Source: Peptoniphilus timonensis JC401 (GTDB taxonomy: Bacteria; Bacillota; Clostridia; Tissierellales; Peptoniphilaceae). From it: 35,372 nucleotides of DNA. A model generated the notes under the pieces. It saw nothing but the letters and a program-made list of their open reading frames with translations, was not told the DNA's origin and searched no databases. Positions 8,275-17,062 of this stretch are shown here, one piece after another (the first letter of the stretch is position 1; every line of letters begins with the position of its first letter). A program made the position numbers and the translations under genes. The stretch covers positions 113,307-148,678 of the forward strand of contig NZ_HE978593.1 of NCBI RefSeq assembly GCF_000312025.1, given 5' to 3'.

Positions 8275-9447
8275 ATGAAAAAATGGCAATTTAGTTCAGA
8301 GTCCGTTACAGAAGGACATCCTGACAAAGTTTGCGACCAAATATCTGATGCAATCTTAGATAAGATTTTGGCAGAAGATAAAAATGCAAGAGTGGCTTGC
8401 GAAACTATGGCATCCACTGGAATGATAGTTATAACTGGAGAAATATCAACAGAAACTTATGTTGATTTTGAAAAAACAGCAAGAGAAGTATTAGAGGATA
8501 TTGGATACAACAGAGCAAAATTTGGTTTTGACGGAAGAACTTGTGCAGTTTTATCTGCAATAAAAGAACAATCTTCTGATATAGCTATGGGCGTTGACAG
8601 ATTTAAGGAAGAAGGAGTAGATGAACTTGACTCCTTTGGAGCAGGAGACCAAGGAATTATGTTTGGTTTTGCCTGCAATGAAACAGAAGAATTAATGCCA
8701 CTTCCTATTTCACTTGCTCACAAACTTTCAAGACGACTTACTCAAGTGAGAAAAGATGGAACTCTTGATTATTTAAGACCAGATGGAAAAACTCAAGTTA
8801 CAGTAGAATATGAAGAAGATAAACCTGTAAGACTTAAAAATGTTGTAGTTTCATCACAACATGCTCCAGATGTTTCCATGGAAAAAATCAGAGAAGACAT
8901 CATTAGAGAAGTTGTTGAAAAAGTTGTGCCAGAAGATTTAATTGATGCCGATACAGAATTTTTCATAAATCCAACTGGAAGATTTGTAATTGGTGGACCA
9001 ATGGCAGATGCAGGACTTACTGGTAGAAAAATTATAGTTGACACTTACGGCGGATTTGGAAGACATGGAGGAGGAGCTTTTTCAGGAAAAGATCCAACTA
9101 AGGTTGATAGATCTGGAGCATATTATGCAAGATACATTGCAAAAAATCTTGTTGCAGCAGGGCTTGCTGACAAGGTAGAAATTGGACTTGCCTATGCAAT
9201 TGGTATTGCTAGACCAACTTCAGTTTACGTAGAAACTTTTGGCACTGGAAAACTATCTGATGAAGAAATCGAAAAAATTATTATGGAAAACTTCGACATG
9301 AGACCAGCTGCTATTATTAGGGATCTTGATTTATTAAGACCAATTTATAGACAAACTGCTTCTTACGGTCACTTTGGTAGAAATGACTTGGACCTTCCTT
9401 GGGAAAAAACAGATAGGGCAGAAGAACTTAAAAAATATTTAAAATAA
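8275..9447 (+). CDS. metK: S-adenosylmethionine synthetase
   Basis: The cytoplasmic enzyme makes S-adenosylmethionine from methionine and ATP. The 390 residues are the normal length. Signatures are GHPDK at 14-18, [10 protein letters not shown] from 122 and the P-loop-like [16 protein letters not shown] from 265. The open frame extends upstream to 8152 but that part runs through the riboswitch terminator tail; the true start is the ATG at 8275, preceded by GGAGGAAGG. Expression is governed by the SAM riboswitch and its terminator, a feedback loop by its own product. There is no adjacent methionine gene. Confidence 0.98.
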   Translation: MKKWQFSSESVTEGHPDKVCDQISDAILDKILAEDKNARVACETMASTGMIVITGEISTETYVDFEKTAREVLEDIGYNRAKFGFDGRTCAVLSAIKEQSSDIAMGVDRFKEEGVDELDSFGAGDQGIMFGFACNETEELMPLPISLAHKLSRRLTQVRKDGTLDYLRPDGKTQVTVEYEEDKPVRLKNVVVSSQHAPDVSMEKIREDIIREVVEKVVPEDLIDADTEFFINPTGRFVIGGPMADAGLTGRKIIVDTYGGFGRHGGGAFSGKDPTKVDRSGAYYARYIAKNLVAAGLADKVEIGLAYAIGIARPTSVYVETFGTGKLSDEEIEKIIMENFDMRPAAIIRDLDLLRPIYRQTASYGHFGRNDLDLPWEKTDRAEELKKYLK

Positions 9448-9510
9448 AAATTAATAGATTTTCTTGTGTTAAAAAATAAATTTAGGGTAACAAATAAATA
9501 GTGCTAAAAA

Positions 9511-9525
9511 ATACTAACTTAGTAT
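9511..9525. promoter_or_regulatory. Perfect palindrome upstream of the racemase gene (possible operator)
   Basis: ATACTAA-C-TTAGTAT is an exact 7-bp inverted repeat around one base. It lies just before a possible -10 (TATACT, 9528-9533) of the racemase gene, in the position of a repressor site. No regulator gene is adjacent. Confidence 0.35.
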
Positions 9526-9573
9526 GGTATACTTATATGGTAGATTTATTTTAGAGTCGAGAAGAGGATGATT

Positions 9574-10530
9574 ATGAAGAAAAGTTTTAATTATTTTAGA
9601 GCAAACCCTTGTGGAAATATAACAGGTTTTGTAGTAGCGCCAGTTTATCCAGGATATAGAAAAGCCTACACAGACTGTATAATGGAACAAATAGATAAAG
9701 ACGTTGAGCAAGTTGGATTTATTTCTCCTGCATATGAAGGTGCACCACTAAGAATGGACATGATGGGTGGAGAATTTTGTGCCAACGCAACAAGAGCTTA
9801 TGGACTTTATTCTGCAGGATTTTATGACACAGATGGACTTGTTGATATAGAAGTTTATGTAAGTGGTCACGAAGGAACTACAGATGTAATTGCAGATGTG
9901 AAAAATCAAAAAGCTTACGTTGCTCTAGATGCTCCACTTGATAAAAAAAGTGTAGAAATTGACGGCAAAGATTACACTCTTATTAAATTACATGGAATTA
10001 GCCACTTAATTGTTGAAGCGAAAGAAGACAAAGAATTCGTAGATAAGGCACTTGAAATTCTTAAAAAAGACTATAAGGATGAAGCTTACGGTGTAATTTT
10101 CTTTGATAAAGAAAAATTAGAAATGATTCCTTATGTTTATGTAGAAGGTTCAGAAACTTTATTTAGAGAAGGATCTTGTGGATCAGGAACTGTTGCAGTT
10201 GTCGATTATCTTGAAGACGACATTGAAAAGTTAGATGAAGATTACAAGATTTCTATAAAAAACCCAGCAGGAGAACTTGAAGTTTTTGTTTATGAATTTG
10301 AAGACGGCAAAAAATTCTGTGTTGGTGGAAAAGTTGAACTTTCTGAAGTTGAAAAGAAATCCATAGAAATTCCTAAGGAAGTTGCCTTAGAAGTCATTGC
10401 TGAACACGACAAAATCGTTGAAGAAAGAAAAAAAGAAATGGCTAAAGAAGAAGCTGAAAAGCCAGTTGATGAAAGTGAATTAACTGACGAAGAGCTTAAA
10501 ATAATGAGAGAAAAATTTGGATTTGATTAA
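9574..10530 (+). CDS. DapF-fold amino-acid racemase/epimerase (histidine-racemase-like?)
   Basis: The 318-residue product has the two-cysteine active-site layout of the cofactor-independent diaminopimelate epimerase family. The first cysteine is in MGGEFCANATRAYG near residue 68, and the second in REGSCGSGTVAV near 205. DapF proper has a CGNG-type first site, so the GGEFCANA form fits the relatives that act on other amino acids, such as the histidine racemases CntK and the Fusobacterium enzyme (known of the family). The substrate is an inference only. A charged, Glu/Lys-rich tail of about 50 residues is unusual. The start at 9574 is chosen because GAAGAGG lies 6 bases upstream; the ATG at 9568 is too close to it. 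The gene stands alone and ends at a strong terminator. Confidence 0.8.
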   Translation: MKKSFNYFRANPCGNITGFVVAPVYPGYRKAYTDCIMEQIDKDVEQVGFISPAYEGAPLRMDMMGGEFCANATRAYGLYSAGFYDTDGLVDIEVYVSGHEGTTDVIADVKNQKAYVALDAPLDKKSVEIDGKDYTLIKLHGISHLIVEAKEDKEFVDKALEILKKDYKDEAYGVIFFDKEKLEMIPYVYVEGSETLFREGSCGSGTVAVVDYLEDDIEKLDEDYKISIKNPAGELEVFVYEFEDGKKFCVGGKVELSEVEKKSIEIPKEVALEVIAEHDKIVEERKKEMAKEEAEKPVDESELTDEELKIMREKFGFD

Positions 10531-10549
10531 TTAAATGATTATTAAAATT

Positions 10550-10571
10550 GAGGGGGCAACCCCTCTTTTTT
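10550..10571 (+). terminator. Rho-independent terminator of the racemase gene
   Basis: GAGGGG/CCCCTC stem with a GCAA tetraloop followed by six T residues. Confidence 0.92.
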
Positions 10572-10634
10572 GTTTTTAAAATAAAATAAAAAAATTTTAG
10601 AATTTATGTGTATAATGTTAGAAGGTGATCGAAA

Positions 10635-11552
10635 ATGATAAATGTTGTTGGACTTGGTTCCACTTCTTCTAGAGATTTAACTCTGGAAGCAGTAAAAATT
10701 ATGAAAAATGGAAATAAAAATTTTTTAAGAACTGATAGGCATGAGTCCCTTTCATTTTTTAAAGAAAATAATATATCCTATGAATCTTTCGACTATTTAT
10801 ACGATAAAATGGAAAGCTTTGACGAAGTTTACAAGAAGATTGTAGAAATATTATTAGAAAAGTCAAAAAGTGAAGATATAAATTATTTTGTGCCAGGAAC
10901 TCCCTTAGTTGCTGAAAAAACTGTAAAACTCTTGCTTGAAAGTAAGAGTGAAATAAATATAGTTAATGGAATTTCTTTTATAGAACCAGTTCTTGCAGCT
11001 GTTGGACGAGATGCAGTAGATGGTCTATTATTTTTAGATTCAGATGCAAATATTTTTGATTTTGACACAAGACGTGACACTTTAATTACTCAAGTTTATA
11101 ACAAGAGAATAGCATCAGATTTATCTTTATCCCTTCAAGAAGTTTATAAAGAAGAGGATTTGGCATATGTCATAACCAATGCTGGTCTTGATGATGAAAA
11201 AGTAAGAAAAGTTGAAATTTATAAATTGCCAAGATTTGATGACTACAACCATCAATCTTGTATTTACATTCCAAGAACAGATGGAAAAAATATGCCACTT
11301 ATTTTTGATAAACTTTCAAATATTTTGGATGAAAAAGATATTTATCTAGATGAGGAAAATTTTGTAAAGATAAAAGATTTAATTATAGAAAAATCACAAG
11401 ACTTATCTATGGACTATGAAAGCGAAAATGATCTTTTGATTTTATCTTTTATCTTGCTATTCTTAAAAGATAGAGATGGTTTAGTTGATTTTCGTCAAAT
11501 CTATGAGGAAATATACAAAAAATTGGATAAAATAGCGATTTTTTTAAAATAA
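10635..11552 (+). CDS. YabN-like tetrapyrrole-methylase-domain protein with a degenerate MazG part
   Basis: Residues 1 to about 215 resemble the SAM-dependent tetrapyrrole methylase fold as found at the N-terminus of YabN: INVVGLGSTSSRDLTLEAV at the start, then YFVPGTPLVAEKTVKLLL and GISFIEPVLAAVGRD. In Bacillus and Clostridium this domain is fused to a MazG nucleotide pyrophosphohydrolase. Here the C-terminal 85 residues are shorter and lack the usual tryptophan-aspartate and paired-glutamate motifs, although ESENDLLILSF still recalls the MazG core. Activity of that half is doubtful. Position next to hup, rqcP and divIC matches yabN. AAGGTGAT precedes the ATG, and a TATAAT at 10611-10616 may be its -10. 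Confidence 0.75.
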   Translation: MINVVGLGSTSSRDLTLEAVKIMKNGNKNFLRTDRHESLSFFKENNISYESFDYLYDKMESFDEVYKKIVEILLEKSKSEDINYFVPGTPLVAEKTVKLLLESKSEINIVNGISFIEPVLAAVGRDAVDGLLFLDSDANIFDFDTRRDTLITQVYNKRIASDLSLSLQEVYKEEDLAYVITNAGLDDEKVRKVEIYKLPRFDDYNHQSCIYIPRTDGKNMPLIFDKLSNILDEKDIYLDEENFVKIKDLIIEKSQDLSMDYESENDLLILSFILLFLKDRDGLVDFRQIYEEIYKKLDKIAIFLK

Positions 11553-11573
11553 ATGTAGAAAATAAAGCTGACA

Positions 11574-11604
11574 TAGGTTATAATTGTAACAGTCTTAGGT
11601 TATA
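11574..11604 (+). promoter_or_regulatory. Tandem direct repeat in the hup leader/promoter region
   Basis: TAGGTTATA occurs exactly twice (11574-11582 and 11596-11604), 22 bases apart, about two helical turns. The first copy contains TATAAT (11579-11584), a probable -10 for hup without a good -35. It may be a regulator site or a duplicated promoter. Confidence 0.35.
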
Positions 11605-11692
11605 GCTAAGTTTTCCTAGTGAAATCACAAGGGCAAATTAGTTTTTAAACCAAGAAAAAAGAATAAAGAAAATTCTTCAAGGAGGATATAAA

Positions 11693-11971
11693 ATGAACAA
11701 ATCAGAATTAGTAGCAAGTATTGCTGAAAAATCAGGTCTTACTAAAAAAGACGCTGAACAAGCTTTAAACGGATTTATTTCTTCAGTTCAAGAAGCTCTT
11801 GCAGATGGAGAAAAAGTTCAATTAGTTGGATTCGGAACTTTCGAAGTTAGACAAAGAAAAGCTAGAGAAGGAAGAAACCCTAGAAATCCAGAAGAAGTTA
11901 TTAAGATTCCTGCATCTAAAGCACCAGTTTTCAGATCAGGTAAAGCTCTTAAAGAAGCTGTTAATAAGTAA
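11693..11971 (+). CDS. hup: HU-family nucleoid protein
   Basis: The 92-residue histone-like DNA-bending protein works as a dimer on the nucleoid. Features seen are MNKSELVASIAEKSGLTKKD at the start, GFGTFEVRQRKAREGRNP (the strand and arm bearing the family's RNP turn) and PVFRSGKALKEAV at the end. AAGGAGG lies before the ATG. Its placement between yabN-like and rqcP genes is the usual Firmicute order. It has its own leader of about 100 bases and a terminator directly after it, so it can be expressed at high level apart from its neighbours. Confidence 0.97.
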   Translation: MNKSELVASIAEKSGLTKKDAEQALNGFISSVQEALADGEKVQLVGFGTFEVRQRKAREGRNPRNPEEVIKIPASKAPVFRSGKALKEAVNK

Positions 11972-11977
11972 GAAAAG

Positions 11978-12000
11978 AGAAGGCAAGGCCTTCTTTTTTT
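11978..12000 (+). terminator. Rho-independent terminator of hup
   Basis: GAAGGC/GCCTTC stem with an AAG loop and a run of seven T residues. Confidence 0.92.
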
Positions 12001-12022
12001 ATGCTCAAATTTCTTCAAAGTA

Positions 12023-12051
12023 TTGAAATTTTCTTATTTATTTGATATATT
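12023..12051 (+). promoter_or_regulatory. Candidate sigma-A promoter for rqcP-divIC-S1
   Basis: TTGAAA (12023-12028), 17 bases, TATATT (12046-12051). Initiation near 12058 would give a leader of about 10 bases before the ATG at 12069. Confidence 0.55.
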
Positions 12052-12068
12052 CTTTAGTGGAGAGAATT

Positions 12069-12311
12069 ATGAGATTAGATAAATTTTTAAAAAATTCAAG
12101 ACTTATAAAAAGAAGAACTGTTGCCAAAGAAGCCTGTGAAAAAGGACTTGTCAAAATTAATGACAAGATTGCAAAACCATCAGACTCTGTAAATGTTGAT
12201 GATATTTTGACTTTGAAACTTGGAGAAAGAGAAGTCAGTGTCAAGGTTAAGGACATATCTGATGTAAATAGCAAAAAGGATGCAGAGACTCTTTATGAGC
12301 GAATAAATTAG
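12069..12311 (+). CDS. rqcP: RqcP/YabO S4-domain RNA-binding protein
   Basis: The 80-residue S4-domain protein starts MRLDKFLKNSRLIKRRTVAK and continues with ACEKGLVKINDKIAKPSD, the typical S4 helix-turn and strand pattern. In Bacillus RqcP (YabO) binds stalled 50S subunits with RqcH and supports alanine-tail synthesis in ribosome quality control (known of the family). The open frame extends upstream to 12042, but the ATG at 12069 with GTGGAGAG before it matches the family start. The gene is between hup and divIC as in Bacillus, but the sporulation genes yabP and yabQ that follow there are absent. Confidence 0.9.
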   Translation: MRLDKFLKNSRLIKRRTVAKEACEKGLVKINDKIAKPSDSVNVDDILTLKLGEREVSVKVKDISDVNSKKDAETLYERIN

Positions 12312-12347
12312 TTTTAGATAGATTTTGAATTTAATGGGAGAGTTTTT

Positions 12348-12674
12348 ATGAAAGTAAAACAAAGAAGATTTCCTTTGGCACTTGCCCTAATTATTATAGG
12401 AACTGTTCTTTTTGGATCAGTTAAAATAGGCAAGTCCATATCACTTAGAAATCAAAAACTTGAGATTATTTCTGCTAATAATAGAGAAATTTCTAATTTA
12501 AAACTTGAGATTGATAATTTAAATTCAGAACTTGAAAATTCTTCATCTACTGATTTTATTGAAAAGGTAGCAAGAGAAGAGTTAGGCATGGTGAAACCTA
12601 GAGAGGTTATCTATGTTGATAAGAATAAAGATAAGACTGTAAATACTGATATAAATACTGATAAGGGTATTTAA
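12348..12674 (+). CDS. divIC: Septum formation initiator (DivIC/FtsB-like)
   Basis: The 108-residue bitopic membrane protein has a short basic cytoplasmic start (MKVKQRRF), one span (PLALALIIIGTVLFGSVKIG), a coiled coil (NREISNLKLEIDNLNSELEN) and then the family's motif VAREELGMVKPREVIYV. DivIC/FtsB links FtsL and DivIB/FtsQ in the divisome. Its Lys/Asp/Thr-rich tail repeats NTDINTD. GGGAGAG precedes the ATG. It lies 36 bases after rqcP and 20 before the S1 gene, so the three form an operon. Confidence 0.92.
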   Translation: MKVKQRRFPLALALIIIGTVLFGSVKIGKSISLRNQKLEIISANNREISNLKLEIDNLNSELENSSSTDFIEKVAREELGMVKPREVIYVDKNKDKTVNTDINTDKGI

Positions 12675-12694
12675 ATAAAATTTAGGAGGAAGTT

Positions 12695-13072
12695 ATGGAT
12701 TTATCGCCAGGCGATATAGTTGAAGGTGTAGTTACTAAGGTTGCAAAATTTGGTGCCTTTGTTGACTTAGAAGATGGCAAAAGTGGTCTAGTACATATTT
12801 CTGAAATTGCAGATACTTTTGTAAAAGACATTAATAACCACGTTAAAGAAGGTGACGAGGTTAAGGTCAAGGTTCTTAGCATAGATGAAAAAGGTAAAAT
12901 TGCTCTATCTATGAAGGATGCAGTTGAGAAAAAAGAAGAGCCTCAAGATGAAAAAGTTGATGAGAGATTTGAAGATTTATTGAGCAAGTTCCTAAAGGAA
13001 AGCAATACAAAGCTTGATGAAGCTAGAGCAAGATATAATCAAAAGACAAAGAAGAAAAATTCTAGAAATTAG
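12695..13072 (+). CDS. S1-domain RNA-binding protein (YabR-like)
   Basis: The 125-residue protein has one S1 RNA-binding domain in residues 1-70: SPGDIVEGVVTKVAKFGAFV, then GLVHISEIA, VKEGDEVKVKVLSID and GKIALSMKD. A charged, lysine-rich tail ends in KKKNSRN. It matches Bacillus YabR in size, domain and position after divIC; the role is probably in translation or RNA handling. AGGAGG lies before the ATG. The operon appears to end at the hairpin at 13074-13112. Confidence 0.92.
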   Translation: MDLSPGDIVEGVVTKVAKFGAFVDLEDGKSGLVHISEIADTFVKDINNHVKEGDEVKVKVLSIDEKGKIALSMKDAVEKKEEPQDEKVDERFEDLLSKFLKESNTKLDEARARYNQKTKKKNSRN

Positions 13073-13073
13073 T

Positions 13074-13112
13074 AAGTGGTGACTATCTTTTGATAGTTCT
13101 ACCACTTTTTTT
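13074..13112 (+). terminator. Rho-independent terminator after the S1 gene
   Basis: A two-part stem (AAGTGGT/ACCACTT outside, ACTATC/GATAGT inside, with small bulges) is followed by seven T residues. It ends only 8 bases before the tilS start codon. Confidence 0.85.
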
Positions 13113-13120
13113 ATTTAGTT

Positions 13121-14456
13121 ATGGATAAGTTATTTTACGAAAATTTAAAAAAATTAAATATAATAAAAAAGTCTGATAAACTCACTCTTGCTGTATCTGG
13201 TGGGGCTGATTCAATGTATCTCTTTTATAATTTTATGGACCTAAGAGAGGATTGGAATCTTGATATTGTAGTTTGTCATCTAAATCATGGCATAAGAGAA
13301 ACGGCAAAAAGAGATGAGGACTTTGTCAAAAAAGTTTGCAGCGATTATAAAGTTAAGTGTTTTACTAAAACTGTTAATATGAATGATTATGCAAGAGAAA
13401 ACAAATTATCATCTGAAGAAGCTGGAAGAATTTTGAGATATGAATTTTTTAGGGAAAATTCTAAAGATAGAAAAATTTTAACTGCCCACAATGCCAATGA
13501 TAGAGTTGAAACTGTTCTTTTTAATATAATTAGAGGGACAGGCTTGAGAGGACTTTCTGGAATTTCTGGGGTAAATGAAGATATTTATAGACCTCTTATA
13601 AATATAAAGAGAAGTGAAATTGAAGCTTATCTTCATGAAAATAATTTAAAATATTTCGACGATGAAACAAACTTTGAAGAAATTTATACTAGAAATAAAA
13701 TCAGACTTGGTCTAATTCCTTATTTAGAAAAATTTAATCCAGATATAATAAATTCTATTTTAAGATTGTCTGAAAAATGTGGAAGAAGCAGATAATTTTA
13801 TTGGGAAAATTATAAAAGAAAATTACTATAAATGTCAGGAAGATAATTTTTTAATAGTTAGTGAAATTAAAAGTCTCGACAAATTCTTAGCCTGTGAGTT
13901 GATAAAAAAATACCTTGAAGAAAATTTTTACAAGGAAAATATTTTATCAAGGACAAATATTTTGGGGATCTATGATTTGTGTCTTGGAGAAAGTGGAAGA
14001 GAAATTCATTTAGGAAAGAATATCACTGCCAGGAGGTCCTATGACAAGATTTTTCTTGAAAAAGCTAAAGACAAAAAAGTTATGAAAAATAAGGATCTAA
14101 ATCTGGGAGAAAATATAACAGATTTTGGAGAAATTATTCTAAGAAAAGATGACTTAGAAAGTCCACATGACTCCTTTATAAAAGTCATAGACTGTGATAA
14201 AATTAAAGGTAATCTTTACGTAAGAAAAAGACTTCCAGGAGACAGGTTTAAGGCTCTTGGAATGAAAAATAATAAAAAATTAAAGGACTATTTTATAGAT
14301 AGAAAAGTGGACAGACTTTTAAGAGATGAGATAGGTCTTATATGTGATGATGAGAAAATTATCTATGTAATGGGTATGGATATTTCAGAAGATGTAAAGA
14401 TAGATAAAAATACTTTAAATAAACTCGTTTTGGAGGTTAAGAATGTCAGAAATTAA
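13121..14456 (+). CDS. tilS: tRNA(Ile)-lysidine synthetase, one apparent frameshift
   Basis: TilS converts C34 of the CAU-anticodon tRNA-Ile to lysidine with lysine and ATP, and is normally essential. The PP-loop ATPase motif is AVSGGADS (SGGADS at 26-31), followed by VVCHLNHGIRETAKRDEDF and LTAHNANDRVETVLFNIIRG. The C-terminal domain has RKRLPGDRFKALGMKNNKKL. The frame breaks in the A5 run at 13773-13777: the first frame ends CGRSR, while the next resumes as VEEADNFIGKI. One A fewer restores a protein of about 444 residues. There is no clear ribosome binding site before the ATG at 13121, which lies just after the upstream terminator. The end overlaps hpt by 14 bases. Confidence 0.92.
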
Positions 14457-14985
14457 AGAAGTTCTTTATTCTGAAGAGGAATTAAAAAGTAAGGTTAAAG
14501 AACTTGGTGAAAGAATAACTCATGATTATAAGGACAAAAACTTATTTTTACTTGGAATCTTAAAGGGTTGTGTTCCCTTTATGGCAGATATAATGAGAAG
14601 TATTGACTTAGACCTTGAATATGACTTTATGGATGTTTCAAGCTACCAAGGCACAAGATCCATGGGAGAAGTTAGAATTCTAAAGGACATATCTACTTCT
14701 ATAGTGGGAAAAGATATTTTAATTGTCGAAGATATTATTGACACTGGAATAACTCTTTCTTATTTAACTAAAGTTTTGAAATCAAGAGGAGCAAATTCTA
14801 TAGAAATTGTTACTATGCTTTCTAAACCAAGCAGAAGAAAGGTTGAGCTTCCAGTAAAATACAACGGATATGAAATTGATGACCATTTTGTAATTGGTTA
14901 TGGAATGGACTATGACGAAAGATTTAGAGGTCTTCCTTACATTGGAATTCTAGATGAATCAGTCTATTCTAATAGTGAGGAGTGA
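14443..14985 (+). CDS. hpt: Hypoxanthine phosphoribosyltransferase
   Basis: The 180-residue purine-salvage enzyme makes IMP/GMP from hypoxanthine/guanine and PRPP. The PRPP-binding motif is [17 protein letters not shown] at about 92-108, with [10 protein letters not shown] and [13 protein letters not shown] (flexible loop) before it and [18 protein letters not shown] at the end. GGAGG inside the tilS end provides the ribosome binding site. The order tilS-hpt-ftsH is conserved in Firmicutes, and the overlap with tilS suggests translational coupling. Confidence 0.97.
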   Translation: MSEIKEVLYSEEELKSKVKELGERITHDYKDKNLFLLGILKGCVPFMADIMRSIDLDLEYDFMDVSSYQGTRSMGEVRILKDISTSIVGKDILIVEDIIDTGITLSYLTKVLKSRGANSIEIVTMLSKPSRRKVELPVKYNGYEIDDHFVIGYGMDYDERFRGLPYIGILDESVYSNSEE

Positions 14986-14990
14986 TATTA

Positions 14991-16941
14991 TTGAATAAAA
15001 AATTTGGAGGAGCGGGATTTTATATAGTACTGATTTTAGTGCTAATTTTATCAATTAGATTTTTTGGTCCGCCTGCAAATGTTGTGGAAGAAAAATCTTT
15101 CACTGAGTTTGTATCAGAACTTGAAAAAGATAATGTAAAAAGTGTAAGTTTGCAAAATGGAGTTGACTCCGTTGCAAGTGTTAAATTAAAAAATGATGAT
15201 TCTTTTAGAACAGTAATTCCACAAGAAGCTTCTGATAGTTTTTATAAAGATTACTTAAAAGAAAAGTCTGATGCTGGAAAGATAAATGTAGTTTCAAGTC
15301 CAACAAAACAAACTTCGTTTTTAGTTGAATGGATACCAACACTACTTATGTTTGGATTTTTGATTTTCTTCTGGTATAAGATGATGCAACAAGCTGGTGG
15401 AGGAGGAAAAATGAACTCCTTTGGCAAGAGCAAGGCAAAATTAATAAACAAAGAAGATGGCAAAAATCTTGTTAAATTTAATGATGTTGCAGGTCTTGAA
15501 GAAGAAAAAGAAGAATTGGGAGAAATTGTAGATTTCTTAAAAAATCCTAAAAAGTTTATTAACATGGGAGCAAGAATACCAAAGGGTGTTCTTTTAGTAG
15601 GCCCTCCAGGAACTGGTAAGACTTACCTTTCAAAGGCAGTTGCTGGAGAAGCTGGAGTACCTTTCTTTATAATGAGTGGGTCTGATTTTGTTGAAATGTT
15701 TGTTGGTGTCGGCGCATCAAGAGTAAGAGATTTATTTGAATCAGCTAAGAAGAACGCACCTTGTATAATTTTCATTGACGAAATTGACGCAGTGGGAAGA
15801 AAAAGAGGAGCTGGACTTGGTGGTGGCCACGATGAAAGAGAACAAACGCTTAACCAACTTCTTGTAGAAATGGATGGTTTTGGAACTAACGAAGGCGTAA
15901 TAGTAATGGCTGCAACAAATAGAGCAGACATACTTGACCCAGCTATATTAAGACCAGGCAGATTTGACAGAACTGTTTATGTTGGAAAGCCAGATGTTCG
16001 TGCTAGAAAGGCAATTCTAGAAATTCATTCAAGAGGCAAAAAACTTGCTGATGATGTAAATCTTGAAGTAATTGCAAAAAGAACTCCAGGTTTTACTCCG
16101 GCAGATCTTGAAAATCTAATGAATGAATCAGCCTTACTTGCAGCAAGACGTGGCGAAAGTGCAATAACAATGGAAGATGTTGATGAGGCATCTATAAAAG
16201 TTCAAGCAGGTCCTGCAAAAAAATCTCGTGTAGTTTCAGAAAAAGAAAGAAAACTTACAGCAGTACACGAATCAGGTCACGCAATTGTATCAAGACTTCT
16301 CCCAGAAGAAGATCCAGTTCACATGATTACAATTATCCCAAGAGGAATGGCTGGAGGATTTACAGCTTATCTTCCTGATGATGAAATTTCCTTTATGACA
16401 AAGAAAAAAGATGGAAGCATCAATAATTTCACTTCTTGGAGGAAGAGTTGCTGAGTCCCTAGTGTTAGATGACATTTCAACTGGTGCATCAAATGACATA
16501 GAAAGGGCAACGAAAATTGCAAGAGCTATGGTGACTCACTATGGTATGAGTGAAAAATTGGGAACAATAAATTATGACTCATCTGAAAATGAAGTTTTCA
16601 TTGGTCGTGACTTAGGTCGTTCAAGAGATTATTCTGAAAGAACTGCAGCTGAAATTGATGACGAAGTTACAAGAATAATAAGCGAAGCCTATGCTAAATG
16701 TAAAAAGCTTTTGAGTGAAAACTTAGACAAGTTGCTTGCTCTATCAGATGCTCTTTTAGAAAAAGAAACAATCTATTCTAAGGACTTCGAAAAAATCTTT
16801 AATGGTGAGAAACTTGATGAAGAATCAATAGATACAAATGACTCAATAAATGAAGAAGATCTTTCAGAAGAAGCAAAAGAACTTATCCATGCTAAGGATA
16901 AAGAAGAAAAAAATGACACAAAAGAATCTTTGGATAATTAA
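14991..16941 (+). CDS. ftsH: ATP-dependent zinc metalloprotease FtsH, one apparent frameshift
   Basis: FtsH is a membrane-anchored hexameric AAA+ protease. Visible in order: first span [17 protein letters not shown], a short outer domain, second span [16 protein letters not shown], Walker A GPPGTGKT, pore loop [15 protein letters not shown], Walker [12 protein letters not shown], second region of homology [11 protein letters not shown], and the zinc site HESGH. The frame breaks in the A6 run at 16404-16409: MTKKKDGSI as read, where [20 protein letters not shown] is expected; one A fewer restores about 649 residues. The tail is acidic. I prefer the TTG at 14991, 8 bases after GAGGAG, over the GTG at 14982 that overlaps the hpt stop. 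Confidence 0.95.
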
Positions 16942-16953
16942 GAATATATGAAT

Positions 16954-16976
16954 AAAAGCTCCTTTAGGGGCTTTTT
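16954..16976 (+). terminator. Rho-independent terminator after ftsH
   Basis: AAAAGCTCC pairs with GGGGCTTTT (one G-U) around a TTTA loop, with five T residues at the end. Confidence 0.85.
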
Positions 16977-16979
16977 CTT

Positions 16980-17008
16980 TTGACTATAAAATATATAATA
17001 GATAATAT
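16980..17008 (+). promoter_or_regulatory. Sigma-A promoter of the two-component operon
   Basis: TTGACT (16980-16985), 17 bases, TAATAT (17003-17008). Initiation near 17015 gives a leader of about 48 bases. Confidence 0.65.
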
Positions 17009-17062
17009 AAAAGCTAAAGATAATTTTTATAATTATGATTTTTATTGATGGTGGAAAAAGGT

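Noticed and set aside
13779-14456. The second half of tilS as an independent gene
   Set aside because: It has no ribosome binding site and matches the C-terminal TilS domain that the first frame lacks; it is the continuation of tilS after an indel.
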